From Bacteroidales bacterium (GTDB lineage: Bacteria > Bacteroidota > Bacteroidia > Bacteroidales > UBA932), in contig JAGBJY010000039.1 in NCBI GenBank assembly GCA_017934185.1, positions 1 to 46,354 on the forward strand: a stretch of DNA of 46,354 bases, given 5' to 3'. Of the stretch, positions 1-8,661 are shown in pieces. Numbering within the stretch: the stretch's first letter is position 1; each line of letters opens with the position of its first letter. The notes beneath the pieces are model-generated. The model did not search any database. It was not told the DNA's origin and worked only from the letters and a program-made list of their open reading frames with translations. The position numbers were made by a program, and so were the translations under genes.

Positions 1-1749
1 AACCCAGGTGGCGCCGCGGAAACCGTCGCCGATGACATTCTGGACCGCCATGTCAGCGGTGAACTGGGAACCGTCATAGATGTTGGAGGTTTCACGGAAC
101 GGTGAGTCGGTGCCGGAGACGTCGTGGTGATCGCGTCCGAGGACGATGGGGGCGGTGATTTCGCCTTTCCGGATGGCCTCGTTGAAGGCGAGGGCGATCT
201 TCGTGCGGCCTTCACAGTCGGCATAGAGGATGCGGGCCTGGGAGCCGACGACCAGGTGGTTCCGGCCGGCTTCCTCTATCCAGTGGATGTTGTCGCGCAT
301 CTGCCCGGCGATTTCCTCGGGGGCGGTGGCGGCGATTTCGCCGAGGACCTTCACGGCGAGGGCGTCGGACTTGGCCAGATCTTCCGGCTTCTCGCTCATG
401 CACACCCAGCGGAACGGGCCGAACCCGTAATCGAAGTAGAGCGGCCCCATGATGTCCTGTACGTAGGACGGATAGCGGAACGAGCCGTCGGCCTTCAGGA
501 CGTCGGCCCCGGCGCGGGAACTCTCCAGGAGGAAGGCGTTGCCGTAGTCAAAGAAGTACATTCCCTTGTCAGCGAGGCGGTTGATGGCGGCAACGTGACG
601 CCTCAGCGACGCCTGGACGGCCTCTTTGAAGCGCTCCGGCTCCTCGGCCATCATCTTCTTGGACTCCTCGAGGCTGTAACCGACCGGATAGTAACCGCCT
701 GCCCACGGGTTGTGGAGCGACGTCTGGTCCGAACCCAGGTCCACGTGGACACCTTCGTCGGCGAGCCGTTCCCACAGGTCTACGATGTTTCCCACATAGG
801 CGAGGGAGACGACCTCCTTCGCGGCAACCGCCTTACGGATGCGCGGGATAAGTTCGTCCATATCCGTATGGAGTTCATCGACCCAGCCCTGCGCGTAGCG
901 CTTTTCCGCAGCCTTGGGGTTGATTTCGGCCGTGACGCTCACCACGCCGGCAATGTTGCCTGCCTTGGGCTGTGCGCCGGACATGCCGCCGAGTCCCGCC
1001 GTCACGAAGAGCAAGCCGCCGCGGTCATCGCCGTTCAGGCCCTTGGCCTTCAGTTGTTTCCGAGCGGCATTCATCACCGTGATCGTGGTCCCGTGGATGA
1101 TGCCCTGCGGGCCGATGTACATGTAGGAGCCGGCCGTCATCTGGCCGTACTGGCTTACGCCGAGGGCATTGAACCGCTCCCAGTGGTCCGGCTTCGAGTA
1201 GTTCGGAATGACCATGCCGTTGGTGACGATCACCCGCGGCGCATCCTTGTGACTGGGGAAAAGGCCCAGCGGATGGCCGGAGTACATCACGAGGGTCTGC
1301 TCGTCCGTCATCGTGGCCAGGTACTGCATCACCAGGCGGTACTGGGCCCAGTTCTGGAAAATGGCACCGTTTCCGCCGTAGATGATCAGTTCGTGCGGAT
1401 GCTGGGCCACGCGCGGGTCCAGGTTGTTCTGGATCATGGCCATGATGGCCGCCGCCTGCCGGCTCTTGGCGGGGTACTCCTCAATCGGCCTGGCATACAG
1501 TTCATAGGAAGGCCGATACCGATACATATAGATACGGCCGTAAGTCTTGAGTTCTGCGGCGAATTCCGGGGCCAGGGCGGCGTGGAGCTCGGCCGGAAAA
1601 TAGCGCAGGGCGTTCTTCAGGGCCAGTTTTTTCTCCTCCGGCGAAAGGATGTCCTTGCGGCGGGGGGCATGGTTGATGGAGGGGGCGTAGGGTTTTGCCT
1701 CCGGCAGGGTTGCCGGAATACCGGCTAATATTTCTTCTTGAAAGGTCAT
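1..1749 (-). CDS. hutU: Urocanate hydratase, C-terminus cut by window edge
   Basis: Urocanase converts urocanate to imidazolonepropionate with a tightly bound NAD+, the second step of histidine degradation, in the cytoplasm. I translated the minus strand from the ATG at 1747-1749; 583 codons stay open to base 1, so an estimated 80-90 C-terminal residues lie outside (family members are usually about 660 residues in Bacteroidota). Diagnostic stretches include YGGNGAIFQNWAQYRL, TAGSYMYIGPQGIIHGT, TAGLGGMSGAQPKA, DYGNAFLLESSRAG and, near the edge, LGRDHHDVSGTDSPFRET. The start codon overlaps the ftcD stop by 4 bases (ATGA), so the two are translationally coupled. The long open frame on the opposite strand (124-1728) is a GC-driven shadow. 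High confidence. Confidence 0.96.
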   Translation of the reverse strand, partial: MTFQEEILAGIPATLPEAKPYAPSINHAPRRKDILSPEEKKLALKNALRYFPAELHAALAPEFAAELKTYGRIYMYRYRPSYELYARPIEEYPAKSRQAAAIMAMIQNNLDPRVAQHPHELIIYGGNGAIFQNWAQYRLVMQYLATMTDEQTLVMYSGHPLGLFPSHKDAPRVIVTNGMVIPNYSKPDHWERFNALGVSQYGQMTAGSYMYIGPQGIIHGTTITVMNAARKQLKAKGLNGDDRGGLLFVTAGLGGMSGAQPKAGNIAGVVSVTAEINPKAAEKRYAQGWVDELHTDMDELIPRIRKAVAAKEVVSLAYVGNIVDLWERLADEGVHVDLGSDQTSLHNPWAGGYYPVGYSLEESKKMMAEEPERFKEAVQASLRRHVAAINRLADKGMYFFDYGNAFLLESSRAGADVLKADGSFRYPSYVQDIMGPLYFDYGFGPFRWVCMSEKPEDLAKSDALAVKVLGEIAATAPEEIAGQMRDNIHWIEEAGRNHLVVGSQARILYADCEGRTKIALAFNEAIRKGEITAPIVLGRDHHDVSGTDSPFRETSNIYDGSQFTADMAVQNVIGDGFRGATWV

Positions 1750-3395
1750 AGTTCGATGTGGTTATTCACTGCTTCCAGGATTTCGTTTTCAAGCTTTTGG
1801 GCTTCGTCCACAATGGCATCGGCCCTTTGCAGGAGCGGAAGGGCGGGAGTGAGGTCCTTTAGGCCGGCGGCGTTGATGCGGACGTTCAGCCGTGCCCCCT
1901 TGATGCCCGCTACGGCGGCGAGGGCAGCTACCCCTGCGTCCGAGGCCGATGCCGGATTCCCCTCCCGGGCCATTCTGAGGGCCAGCGGAAGGGATTTCAG
2001 GGCGGTTTCCATGGTGCGGAGCGGCACCTGGGCGGCATAGAGCGTGGCTTCCTCCAGCGCCTTGTCGCGCGCAGCTTTCTCCTCTTCAGAGCCCTTGGGC
2101 ATGGAGAATACGCCCATGATGCGGTTGAAGGCGGCGGTGTCCTCGTCCACCAGGCCGAGCAGTTCATCCAGCAGCGCCTGCCCCTGAACAGCTACGTCGG
2201 AAAATTCCTCCCAGCGATGGTCCCAGCCTCTCTTGTGGGCCGATAAGTTGGCTACCATCGTGGCCAGCGCCGCGCCAAAGGCTCCCATGGCGGCCGATAC
2301 GGAACCGCCTCCGGGGGCGGCCGATTCTGCGGCTGTCTCGCGTACAAAACCGTCCAGGCTCAGGTCCACGAGGCCTTTTTTGTCATCGGCAATGAGGTAT
2401 TCGATGACTTTCTCCTTGGCGTTGAAGGGTTTGAGGTCGTCCAGTGACATGGATTTCACCGCAATCTTCACAATCTCCTCCTCGCGGATGCCCAGGGAAC
2501 GCTGCTGCCTGGCCAGGTAGAACTTGCCGGCCTCCATGAGCACCTCTTTGGGGACCAGGCCCACAATCTCGGTGCCGGTGACTTTGAGGCCCCGGGCTGC
2601 GGCGGCGCGGCAAACTTCTTCGTAGGCCACGTGCAGCGGGGTCTGCCGGATGTCCGTGATGTTCATGGACACCTGCGCAATGCCGTATTCGTCAATGTAC
2701 CAGCCGATGGCCTTGCAGCCTTTCAGGGTGCCGGGAATCCAGCATTGCCCGTCTGGGGCCTTCCGGCCTTTTTCCCGTACATCAAAGGCAACGGCCATGG
2801 CGCGGCGGGTAGAGGTGGTATTCAGGTTGAAGTTCACGGCCACAAGGAAGCCGCGGGCGCCCACGTTGCTGGCTCCGGCCTTGGCGGCCATTTCGTCGTA
2901 GGCTCCGCCAAAATCGGGCTTCCGGGCGGGATCGGCCATCTTTTCCGGGAGGGCCTCGTATTCGCCCTCACGGCAGACGGCCAGGTTCTTCCTCTCCGGG
3001 GAGAAGGCGGCGGCTTCGTAGCAGTAGCAGGGGATACCCAGCTCCTTGTACATGCGCTCTGCCAGCTTCCTGGCCAGCGCCGCACATTCTTCCAGGGTGA
3101 TGCCCGTTACCGGGACCAGGGGGAGCACATCGGTGGCGCCGCTGCGGGGATGGGCCCCGTGATGGGTGCGCATGTCAATGAGTTCCTGTGCTTTGGCGGC
3201 GCCCAGAAAGGCGGCTTCGCATACAGGACCGGGTTCTCCCACAAAGGTCACTACCGTGCGGTTGGTGGCTTCGCCGGGGTCTACATCCAGTACACGGATG
3301 CCTTCTACGCTTTTGATGGCAGCTACAATGCTGTCAATGACTGCTGGGTTGCGTCCTTCGCTGAAGTTGGGGACACACTCTATGAGTTGTTTCAT
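1746..3395 (-). CDS. ftcD: Bifunctional glutamate formimidoyltransferase / formimidoyl-THF cyclodeaminase
   Basis: Transfers the formimino group of N-formiminoglutamate to tetrahydrofolate and then deaminates it, ending histidine breakdown with glutamate and 5,10-methenyl-THF. The 549-residue protein has a formiminotransferase part at about 1-300 (MKQLIECVPNFSEGRN start, MRTHHGAHPRSGATDVLPLV) and a cyclodeaminase part at about 340-549 (FVRETAAESAAPGGGSVSAA, the folate-binding GGGS loop). Fused forms are usual in Bacteroidota. It is the first gene of a minus-strand operon with hutU (4-base overlap). A weak -7-like TATCTTAG lies on the minus strand at 3417-3424 and a 12-bp-arm palindrome at 3473-3497 sits further upstream. 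Confidence 0.95.
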   Translation of the reverse strand: MKQLIECVPNFSEGRNPAVIDSIVAAIKSVEGIRVLDVDPGEATNRTVVTFVGEPGPVCEAAFLGAAKAQELIDMRTHHGAHPRSGATDVLPLVPVTGITLEECAALARKLAERMYKELGIPCYCYEAAAFSPERKNLAVCREGEYEALPEKMADPARKPDFGGAYDEMAAKAGASNVGARGFLVAVNFNLNTTSTRRAMAVAFDVREKGRKAPDGQCWIPGTLKGCKAIGWYIDEYGIAQVSMNITDIRQTPLHVAYEEVCRAAAARGLKVTGTEIVGLVPKEVLMEAGKFYLARQQRSLGIREEEIVKIAVKSMSLDDLKPFNAKEKVIEYLIADDKKGLVDLSLDGFVRETAAESAAPGGGSVSAAMGAFGAALATMVANLSAHKRGWDHRWEEFSDVAVQGQALLDELLGLVDEDTAAFNRIMGVFSMPKGSEEEKAARDKALEEATLYAAQVPLRTMETALKSLPLALRMAREGNPASASDAGVAALAAVAGIKGARLNVRINAAGLKDLTPALPLLQRADAIVDEAQKLENEILEAVNNHIEL

Positions 3396-3472
3396 GGTTA
3401 CAGTTTTAATGAGGCACTAAGATACGGATTCTTTCCGAGATAGGCAATACTGTATTTTTTCTGAATTCTCCA

Positions 3473-3497
3473 AATTTTGGCAAGGCTTGCCAAAATT
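3473..3497. promoter_or_regulatory. Perfect palindrome between divergent ftcD and HNH gene
   Basis: Arms AATTTTGGCAAG (3473-3484) and CTTGCCAAAATT (3486-3497) around a single G. It lies between two divergent genes, just upstream of the -33 position of the HNH gene promoter, which fits a repressor or activator operator. No T-run follows, so a terminator is unlikely. The binding protein is unknown. Confidence 0.5.
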
Positions 3498-3528
3498 CGT
3501 CGGAAAGGGGAAAGGCGCCGTATCTTGC
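3496..3528 (+). promoter_or_regulatory. Candidate Bacteroidota promoter for HNH-grpE-dnaJ
   Basis: A -33-like TTCG (3496-3499) and a -7-like TATCTTGC (3521-3528) are 21 bp apart. The same TATCTTGC variant is found ahead of susC (22048) and the GH20 gene (32327). Start of the HNH gene is 18 bases downstream. Confidence 0.45.
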
Positions 3529-3545
3529 GAAAAATTTGATGACGT

Positions 3546-4061
3546 ATGAGTAAAGAACAAAACATTCGTGAACGGCTGTGGCAGGAGACTGCCGGCCATT
3601 GTATCTATTGCGGGCATCCCGTAACGCAGGAAGAAATGAAAGTGGACCACATTGTCCCCAAATCCCTGGGCGGCGGAGACGGATTTGTCAACAAGGTTTG
3701 TGCATGCTCCCGCTGCAATGCCGCCAAGGGGAATCTCATGATGGATGCGTATCTGATAAACTGCATGAGCGAGGGCAAGGAGAACCATTTTAAAAACCGG
3801 GTGAATGCCTTGGTGGAACAGTGCAGGATGTCTCCGGAAAAAGCCAAGCGGCTTTATCCTCTGGAGGAAATGGACTTGGACGGGGATGTGGACGATGATT
3901 TCCTCTTCGATCCGCTACCGCCCCTGCGGGAAGAGTTCTCTCCCAAACTGACAGATTGGCAGGCCCTGCACACGTTGGCAGACATTTTGATAGGAGCCTT
4001 ATCGGCAATTACTAATCATTATGGCAGACAAGAAGAAAAACAATACTACGGACGTTATTGA
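3546..4061 (+). CDS. HNH endonuclease domain protein
   Basis: A 171-residue protein with a zinc-ribbon HNH fold: C19-x-x-C22, VDHIVPKSLGG with D34-H35 as the metal/general-base pair, N49, then C54-x-x-C57-N58 and K61. Such domains cut or nick DNA (or RNA); the target here is unknown. Acidic C-terminal half without a recognisable domain. The ATG at 3546 is 18 bases after the candidate -7 box. The last 41 bases overlap grpE in another frame, so it is the first gene of the grpE-dnaJ operon and translationally coupled to it. This pairing with a heat-shock chaperone operon is not one I know to have a functional explanation. Domain call is firm, role is not. Confidence 0.85.
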   Translation: MSKEQNIRERLWQETAGHCIYCGHPVTQEEMKVDHIVPKSLGGGDGFVNKVCACSRCNAAKGNLMMDAYLINCMSEGKENHFKNRVNALVEQCRMSPEKAKRLYPLEEMDLDGDVDDDFLFDPLPPLREEFSPKLTDWQALHTLADILIGALSAITNHYGRQEEKQYYGRY

Positions 4062-4566
4062 CAGTAAGAAACTTGCGGCGCTGGAAGCCCGGCTGGAAGG
4101 TCTTCAGGAAGAGCTTTCAGAGGCCCGCGAGCAGGCAAAGGCCGCAGAGGAGGCCAAGGCCGATTATCTGCGCCTGATGGCAGAATTCGACACTTTCCGC
4201 CGCCGCACGGCAGAAGAGAAGCTTGCCCTGGTGAGTTCGGCATCGGCCGAGACCATCAAGGGCCTTCTGCCTATTCTGGATGACTGTGAAATAGCCCTCT
4301 CGAACCTGGAAAAGAGCGAAGACAGCGAGGCTGCAAAAGAAGGCACTAAGATGATTTTCAACAAGTTGTCGGCTTATCTCAAAACCAAGGGCCTGGAGCG
4401 GATTGAGGCAAAAGGCGCCGATTTTGACACCGAACTGCACGAGGCCGTAACCACTTTCCCTGCCCCTGCCCAGGAGCAGAAGGGAAAGGTCATTGATGTG
4501 GTACAAACCGGTTATACGCTGGGCGGGAAGGTCCTCCGATACGCAAAAGTAGTTGTGGGAGCATAG
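4021..4566 (+). CDS. grpE: Nucleotide exchange factor GrpE
   Basis: GrpE releases ADP from DnaK in the cytoplasmic Hsp70 cycle. The 181-residue product has the long N-terminal coiled coil (about residues 15-60, rich in Ala/Glu/Lys), the family block [20 protein letters not shown], and a C-terminal beta-wing ending [10 protein letters not shown] and [18 protein letters not shown]. Length is normal. It overlaps the upstream HNH gene by 41 bases and is followed 2 bases later by dnaJ, the usual Bacteroidota order. dnaK itself is not in the window. Confidence 0.96.
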   Translation: MADKKKNNTTDVIDSKKLAALEARLEGLQEELSEAREQAKAAEEAKADYLRLMAEFDTFRRRTAEEKLALVSSASAETIKGLLPILDDCEIALSNLEKSEDSEAAKEGTKMIFNKLSAYLKTKGLERIEAKGADFDTELHEAVTTFPAPAQEQKGKVIDVVQTGYTLGGKVLRYAKVVVGA

Positions 4567-4568
4567 TT

Positions 4569-5750
4569 ATGGCAAATAAAAGAGACTACTACGAGGTTCT
4601 GGGCGTTGCCAAGACGGCATCGGCCGACGAGATAAAGAGCGCCTACCGCAAGCTGGCGCTCAAATGGCATCCGGACCGCTGGGTCAATGGTACCGACGCA
4701 GAGAAAAAGACCGCGGAGGACAACTTCAAGGAAGCGGCCGAGGCCTATTCTGTCCTGAGCGACCCTGACAAGCGTGCCAAGTACGACCAATTCGGTTTTG
4801 CCGCAGAGCAAATGGGCGGTGGTGCCGGCGGCTTCGACTTTGGCGGGATGGATATCAACGAATTCCTGCGCAACATCTTCGGCGGCAGCTTCGGCTTCGA
4901 TTTCGGCGGCTTCGGCGGCGGCTTCGGCGGGTCGGCCGATGCCGGACAGCGGGCCCTCCGCGGCCGGGACATCCGCACCAGCGTCAAGCTTACGCTGGAA
5001 GAGATTGCTAACGGCTGTGAGAAGGAAATTTCCCTGGAGCGTGCGCGTCCCTGCCCGGACTGCGGCGGCAAGGGAACCAAGAACGAGTCGGACATCAAAA
5101 CCTGCCCCACCTGTCAAGGGCAGGGGAGGGTGCGCCAGCAAACCCGCAGCCTCTTTGGGATGGGCTATACCATCGGCACCTGCCCGCAGTGCAATGGTGT
5201 GGGCAAAATTGTCACCAATCCCTGCCGGCGTTGCGGCGGAACCGGTCTGGAGCGTCGCCGGGAACTGGTGAAGGTAAAGATTCCCGCCGGCGTGGAAGAC
5301 GGCATGCAAATTACCATCCGCGGGGAAGGGCATGCCGCTCCCCGGGGTGGCCAGAACGGCGATTTGCTGGTGGTAATCAACGAGCAGCCGCATCCTCAGC
5401 TCCAGCGGGACGGGAACAACCTCTTCTATACCCGCATCATTTCCGTGATGGATGCCATGCTGGGGGCGGAGGTCTCTGTCCCTTGCCTGGATGGCAGTTA
5501 TAAGGTGAAAGTGGAACCCGGAACCCAGTCGGGCACCGTAGTGAAACTACGCGGAAAAGGCCTTCCCAGCGTGCAGGGCTATGGCCGCGGTACCGGAGAC
5601 CTGTATGTGAAATTCCAGGTCTGGGTGCCCCACAAACTGTCCCGCCAGGAGAAAGAAACCCTGGAGAAGATGCGTACCAGTTCCAGTTTTACGCCGGACC
5701 TTACGCGGGAAGATAAGAACACCTTTGACACGGTGAAAAATATTTTCTAA
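4569..5750 (+). CDS. dnaJ: Chaperone DnaJ
   Basis: Hsp40 co-chaperone that delivers unfolded clients to DnaK and stimulates its ATPase. 393 residues: J domain at 5-80 with the HPD motif (LKWHPDRW), a Gly/Phe-rich linker (about 87-135), a zinc-finger domain with four CxxCxGxG modules ([32 protein letters not shown]), and the C-terminal client-binding barrels ([39 protein letters not shown]). A type I DnaJ with all features intact. Two bases separate it from grpE. Confidence 0.97.
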   Translation: MANKRDYYEVLGVAKTASADEIKSAYRKLALKWHPDRWVNGTDAEKKTAEDNFKEAAEAYSVLSDPDKRAKYDQFGFAAEQMGGGAGGFDFGGMDINEFLRNIFGGSFGFDFGGFGGGFGGSADAGQRALRGRDIRTSVKLTLEEIANGCEKEISLERARPCPDCGGKGTKNESDIKTCPTCQGQGRVRQQTRSLFGMGYTIGTCPQCNGVGKIVTNPCRRCGGTGLERRRELVKVKIPAGVEDGMQITIRGEGHAAPRGGQNGDLLVVINEQPHPQLQRDGNNLFYTRIISVMDAMLGAEVSVPCLDGSYKVKVEPGTQSGTVVKLRGKGLPSVQGYGRGTGDLYVKFQVWVPHKLSRQEKETLEKMRTSSSFTPDLTREDKNTFDTVKNIF

Positions 5751-5764
5751 AAAGTTTGGAAAAA

Positions 5765-5796
5765 TTTTGGTGGTTTGCAAAAAGTTTGTACCTTTG
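5765..5796 (+). promoter_or_regulatory. Promoter of rplS
   Basis: -33 TTTTG (5765-5769) and -7 TACCTTTG (5789-5796) with a 19-bp spacer match the Bacteroidota sigma-ABfr consensus. It leaves a leader of about 60 bases before the rplS start. Confidence 0.75.
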
Positions 5797-5865
5797 CAGT
5801 CCCAAAACAAACGCAACCTCTTGTAAGGAGCCAAACCGCAAAGTTGCACAAAGGATTTAGAAATT

Positions 5866-6234
5866 ATGGATTTGATTAAAATTGCAGAGCAGGCTTTCGA
5901 GAATGGCAAAGCTGCTTCCTACCCGGAGTTCAAGGCCGGTGACACCATCACCGTGACCTACAGAATTAAGGAGGGTGATAAAGAGAGACTTCAGAAGTTC
6001 CGTGGTGTTGTGATCCAGATCAGTGGTCAGGACGCTTTCACCAAAACCTTCACAGTCCGCAAAATAGCCAGCGGCGTGGGTGTAGAAAGAATCTTCCCTT
6101 TCCAGTCTCCGTTCATTGACAGCATTGAGGTTAACAAGTATGGCAAGGTTCGCCGCGCCCGTATCTTCTACCTCCGTGACCTCACCGGTAAGAAAGCACG
6201 TATCCGCGAGAAAGTCTACGTTGCAGAAAAATAA
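5866..6234 (+). CDS. rplS: 50S ribosomal protein L19
   Basis: A 122-residue ribosomal protein of the 30S-50S interface. Family landmarks are [69 protein letters not shown] and [11 protein letters not shown]. Length is typical. It has its own promoter and is followed by tRNA-Arg 26 bases downstream without a promoter or strong terminator in between, so the two are probably co-transcribed. Confidence 0.97.
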   Translation: MDLIKIAEQAFENGKAASYPEFKAGDTITVTYRIKEGDKERLQKFRGVVIQISGQDAFTKTFTVRKIASGVGVERIFPFQSPFIDSIEVNKYGKVRRARIFYLRDLTGKKARIREKVYVAEK

Positions 6235-6260
6235 AGAAGCGGCCTAAGGCCCTTCAAAAT

Positions 6261-6334
6261 GGCTCCATAGCTCAATTGAATAGAGCATTTGACTACGGAT
6301 CAAAAGGTTACAGGTTTGAGTCCTGTTGGAGTCA
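6261..6334 (+). tRNA. tRNA-Arg (anticodon ACG)
   Basis: Cloverleaf drawn by hand: acceptor GGCTCCA/TGGAGTC (one G-U pair at position 2), D stem GCTC/GAGC, anticodon stem TTTGA/TCAAA with loop CTACGGA, five-base variable loop, T stem ACAGG/CCTGT with loop TTTGAGT, discriminator A6334. Anticodon ACG reads CGN arginine codons after deamination to inosine. The 3' CCA is not encoded (ACT follows). Confidence 0.95.
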
Positions 6335-6340
6335 CTAAAA

Positions 6341-6367
6341 AACCAGCTTTTCGGAGCTGGTTTTTTT
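6341..6367 (+). terminator. Intrinsic terminator after tRNA-Arg
   Basis: Stem AACCAGCT (6341-6348) with AGCTGGTT (6355-6362), extendable to a TTCG tetraloop, followed by a run of T (6361-6367). The T-run also supplies the -33 TTTG of the next promoter. Confidence 0.85.
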
Positions 6368-6396
6368 GTGTATAGAGCTGAATTTGGTTATCTTTG
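6365..6396 (+). promoter_or_regulatory. Promoter of the DUF1538/P-II/cysteine desulfidase operon
   Basis: -33 TTTG (6365-6368), 20-bp spacer, -7 TATCTTTG (6389-6396). The start codon of the first gene follows at 6415, giving a leader of roughly 10-12 bases. Confidence 0.7.
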
Positions 6397-6414
6397 TACC
6401 AAGTGTAAAAGCAA

Positions 6415-7977
6415 ATGAAATCTCAGAATCCTATACTTAATGCTGTGCTGGGCCCGCTGAGGGAGAAACTTCGTGAATCACTGACCTCGGTGCTGCCGGT
6501 GAGCCTGCTGGTGCTGGCCCTGTCGGCCACTCCCTGGGTGAATCTTTCCCATCATGAGCTCCTGGTCTTCCTTCTGGCAGCGGGGCTCCTCATTGTGGGC
6601 ATCAGCCTTTTCAATCTGGGGGCCGATATGGCCATGACCCCCATGGGACAGTACATCGGCGAGGGACTCACCAGTTCCAAAAAGATGGGCCTGCTGCTGT
6701 CGGTGGCCTTTGTCATGGGTCTTCTCATTACCATCGCGGAGCCGGACCTGTCGGTGTTGGCCACGCAGGTGAGTGCCATTATGAACGGGACCGTGCTCAT
6801 TGTTACGGTGGGCATCGGCGTGGGCGTGATGCTGCTTCTGGGCGTTGTCAAAATCCTTTTCCACGCAGACCTTACCAGCATCCTTATCTACAGCTATATG
6901 GTACTGTTCTGCCTGGCCGCCCTCCTGATGGATAACAGCGAGGCCTTCCCGCTGCTGTCCATGTGCTTTGATTCCGGCGGCGTTACCACAGGGCCCATTA
7001 CCGTGCCCTTCATCATGGCCCTGGGTGTGGGCATCGCCCTCACGGTGGGTGGCCGGAACGCCAGTGAAAACAGCTTCGGCCTCATTGCCCTTTGCTCAGT
7101 GGGGCCCATTGCGGCTGTGCTTATTCTCTCCATGCTTTCCAGCGGCAACCTGGAATACAAAGTGCCCGATTATTCCATGGATGCCATCCTCTCCGGAGGC
7201 CTGGGCCATGTTTTTGGCCGGGCTATGGCGGATGTGGCCAAGTCGCTGGCGCTCATAGTGGTCTTCTTCTTTATCCTGCAGTTTGCCGTCCTGAAACTGC
7301 CCAAAACCAAAATTCTCCAGATTGTGGTGGGCATTGTGAATGCCTTCATCGGCCTGGTGCTTTTCCTGGCGGCGGTAGAGATGGCTTTTATGCCCATCGG
7401 CTACAAAATAGGCTTGGAACTGGCGCAGACCAGCCCTTTGTATCTCATTGTCTTTGCCTTTATCATCGGCATGGTGGTGGTGCTGGCCGAACCTGCCGTC
7501 CATGTGCTCAATGCCCAGGTCAATGACATTACCGGCGGGGAAGTGAGCCGCAGGCAGATGATGATTGCCCTCTCCGTGGGTGTGGGCGTTTCCATCGGCC
7601 TGTCCGTAATCCGCGTTTATTACGGTTTTTCGCTGCTGTATTACCTCATTCCCGGCTATGTGCTCTCGCTGGGCCTGTCCTTCCTGGTGCCCAAACTGTA
7701 CACGGCCATAGCCTTTGACTCCGGCGGTGTGGCCAGCGGTCCGCTTACTTCCAGTTTCATCTTGCCGCTGGTCATTGGCGCCTGCATGAGTATGCAGGGC
7801 GAATCCAAGGTGATGGAACTGGCCTTCGGGGTGGTGGCCATGGTGGCCATGACCCCGCTCATCACCATCCAAAGCCTGGGCTTCAAGTCCGTGCTTGCTA
7901 CCCGCCGGCGCCGCAATGCCGCTTTCCGGCGCATCCTTGCCAATGCGGCCGAAGATCCCATTATTTATTTTGACTAG
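6415..7977 (+). CDS. DUF1538 polytopic membrane protein (two internal repeats)
   Basis: A 520-residue inner-membrane protein of roughly 12 hydrophobic segments made of two homologous halves. The halves share the motifs AEPDLSVLATQVS (108-120) and AEPAVHVLNAQVN (358-370), and FDSGGVTTGP (185-194) and FDSGGVASGP (434-443), offset by about 250 residues. This matches the DUF1538 family, whose function is unknown; the inverted/duplicated architecture suggests a transporter. It opens a compact operon: 4 bases to a P-II-like gene, a 1-base overlap with a second, and an 8-base overlap with an L-cysteine desulfidase. By analogy with AmtB-GlnK, the P-II-like proteins may gate it. Substrate is inferred only: cysteine, sulfide, ammonium or a related compound. 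Confidence 0.85.
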   Translation: MKSQNPILNAVLGPLREKLRESLTSVLPVSLLVLALSATPWVNLSHHELLVFLLAAGLLIVGISLFNLGADMAMTPMGQYIGEGLTSSKKMGLLLSVAFVMGLLITIAEPDLSVLATQVSAIMNGTVLIVTVGIGVGVMLLLGVVKILFHADLTSILIYSYMVLFCLAALLMDNSEAFPLLSMCFDSGGVTTGPITVPFIMALGVGIALTVGGRNASENSFGLIALCSVGPIAAVLILSMLSSGNLEYKVPDYSMDAILSGGLGHVFGRAMADVAKSLALIVVFFFILQFAVLKLPKTKILQIVVGIVNAFIGLVLFLAAVEMAFMPIGYKIGLELAQTSPLYLIVFAFIIGMVVVLAEPAVHVLNAQVNDITGGEVSRRQMMIALSVGVGVSIGLSVIRVYYGFSLLYYLIPGYVLSLGLSFLVPKLYTAIAFDSGGVASGPLTSSFILPLVIGACMSMQGESKVMELAFGVVAMVAMTPLITIQSLGFKSVLATRRRRNAAFRRILANAAEDPIIYFD

Positions 7978-7981
7978 CGCT

Positions 7982-8350
7982 ATGGCAGAGACAAGAAATA
8001 TAGCTCCCATGAAGCTGGAACTGGTGGTTGCCATTGTCCATACCAACAAGATGGCCTACTATTCCAGCCTCATTCAGGCCCGGCAGGCCAATCTGCAATT
8101 CCGGGTCCCGTGCAAGGGTACAAGCCATCTGATTTTGGATTACCTGGGCCTGGCCGAAAGGCCCAAGAATCTCATTATGAGCGTAGTACGCAGCGACGAA
8201 TCGGCCGAGCTCATCGAGACCCTCAAAGAGCATTTCAAGAAGGGGAAAGACTACAAAGGCGTGGCCTTCACCATCCCTTTCAGCAGCATGATTGGTACGC
8301 TGTCCTATGGTTTTCTAAGCAACGAAAAAAGAGTCAAGGAGGAAGCATAA
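7982..8350 (+). CDS. P-II-like regulator 1
   Basis: A 122-residue small protein with a ferredoxin-like P-II pattern: first strand LELVVAIVHT, central GTSHLILDYLGL, second strand LIMSVVRSDES, and GVAFTIPFSSMIG at the end. P-II proteins are cytoplasmic trimers that sense ATP/ADP and 2-oxoglutarate and bind membrane transporters through a T-loop. The T-loop is divergent and the uridylylation tyrosine of GlnB is not recognisable. I chose the ATG at 7982 (MAETRN) because upstream ATGs lie inside the DUF1538 gene; the internal M10 (MKLELV) is an alternative. Its stop TAA shares one base with the next start. Confidence 0.75.
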   Translation: MAETRNIAPMKLELVVAIVHTNKMAYYSSLIQARQANLQFRVPCKGTSHLILDYLGLAERPKNLIMSVVRSDESAELIETLKEHFKKGKDYKGVAFTIPFSSMIGTLSYGFLSNEKRVKEEA

Positions 8351-8661
8351 TGAATAAGTACGAACTTGTAGTGTGCATTGTGAACTCCGGTTATTCGGAG
8401 AATGTGATGGCCGCAGCCCGCGCTTCGGGGGCCCGTGGCGGCAGCATTGTACGCGGCCGCGGCTCCGCCAATCCGGAGGCCGAGGAATTCTTCAACATTA
8501 CCATCCAGCCGGACAAGGAGGTAGTGCTCATTCTGGTGAGCGCCGATATCAAGGATGAGGTGATGAAGAGCGTGTACAAAAACGCCGGCCTTTCCACCGA
8601 AGGGGTGGGCATTGTATTCTCCCTTCCTGTAGACAAAACTACGCTGGAACTCAATGACTGA
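8350..8661 (+). CDS. P-II-like regulator 2
   Basis: A 103-residue P-II family protein: MNKYELVVCIVNSGYSENV at the start, a T-loop region ARGGSIVRGRGSANPEAEEF (28-47), the strand FFNITIQPDKEVVLILV and the end GLSTEGVGIVFSLPVDKTT. The arrangement is that of GlnB/GlnK but the modified tyrosine and the C-terminal arginine pair that contacts ATP are not seen. ATG at 8350-8352 overlaps the upstream stop (TAATG). Two different P-II-like proteins side by side suggest a heterotypic sensor for the adjacent DUF1538 protein; this is inference. Confidence 0.8.
   Translation: MNKYELVVCIVNSGYSENVMAAARASGARGGSIVRGRGSANPEAEEFFNITIQPDKEVVLILVSADIKDEVMKSVYKNAGLSTEGVGIVFSLPVDKTTLELND

Noticed and set aside
124-1728. 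Long plus-strand open frame of 534 codons opposite hutU
   Set aside because: The minus strand encodes a clear urocanase over the same bases; the plus-strand translation has no recognisable motif and arises from the high-GC codon bias.
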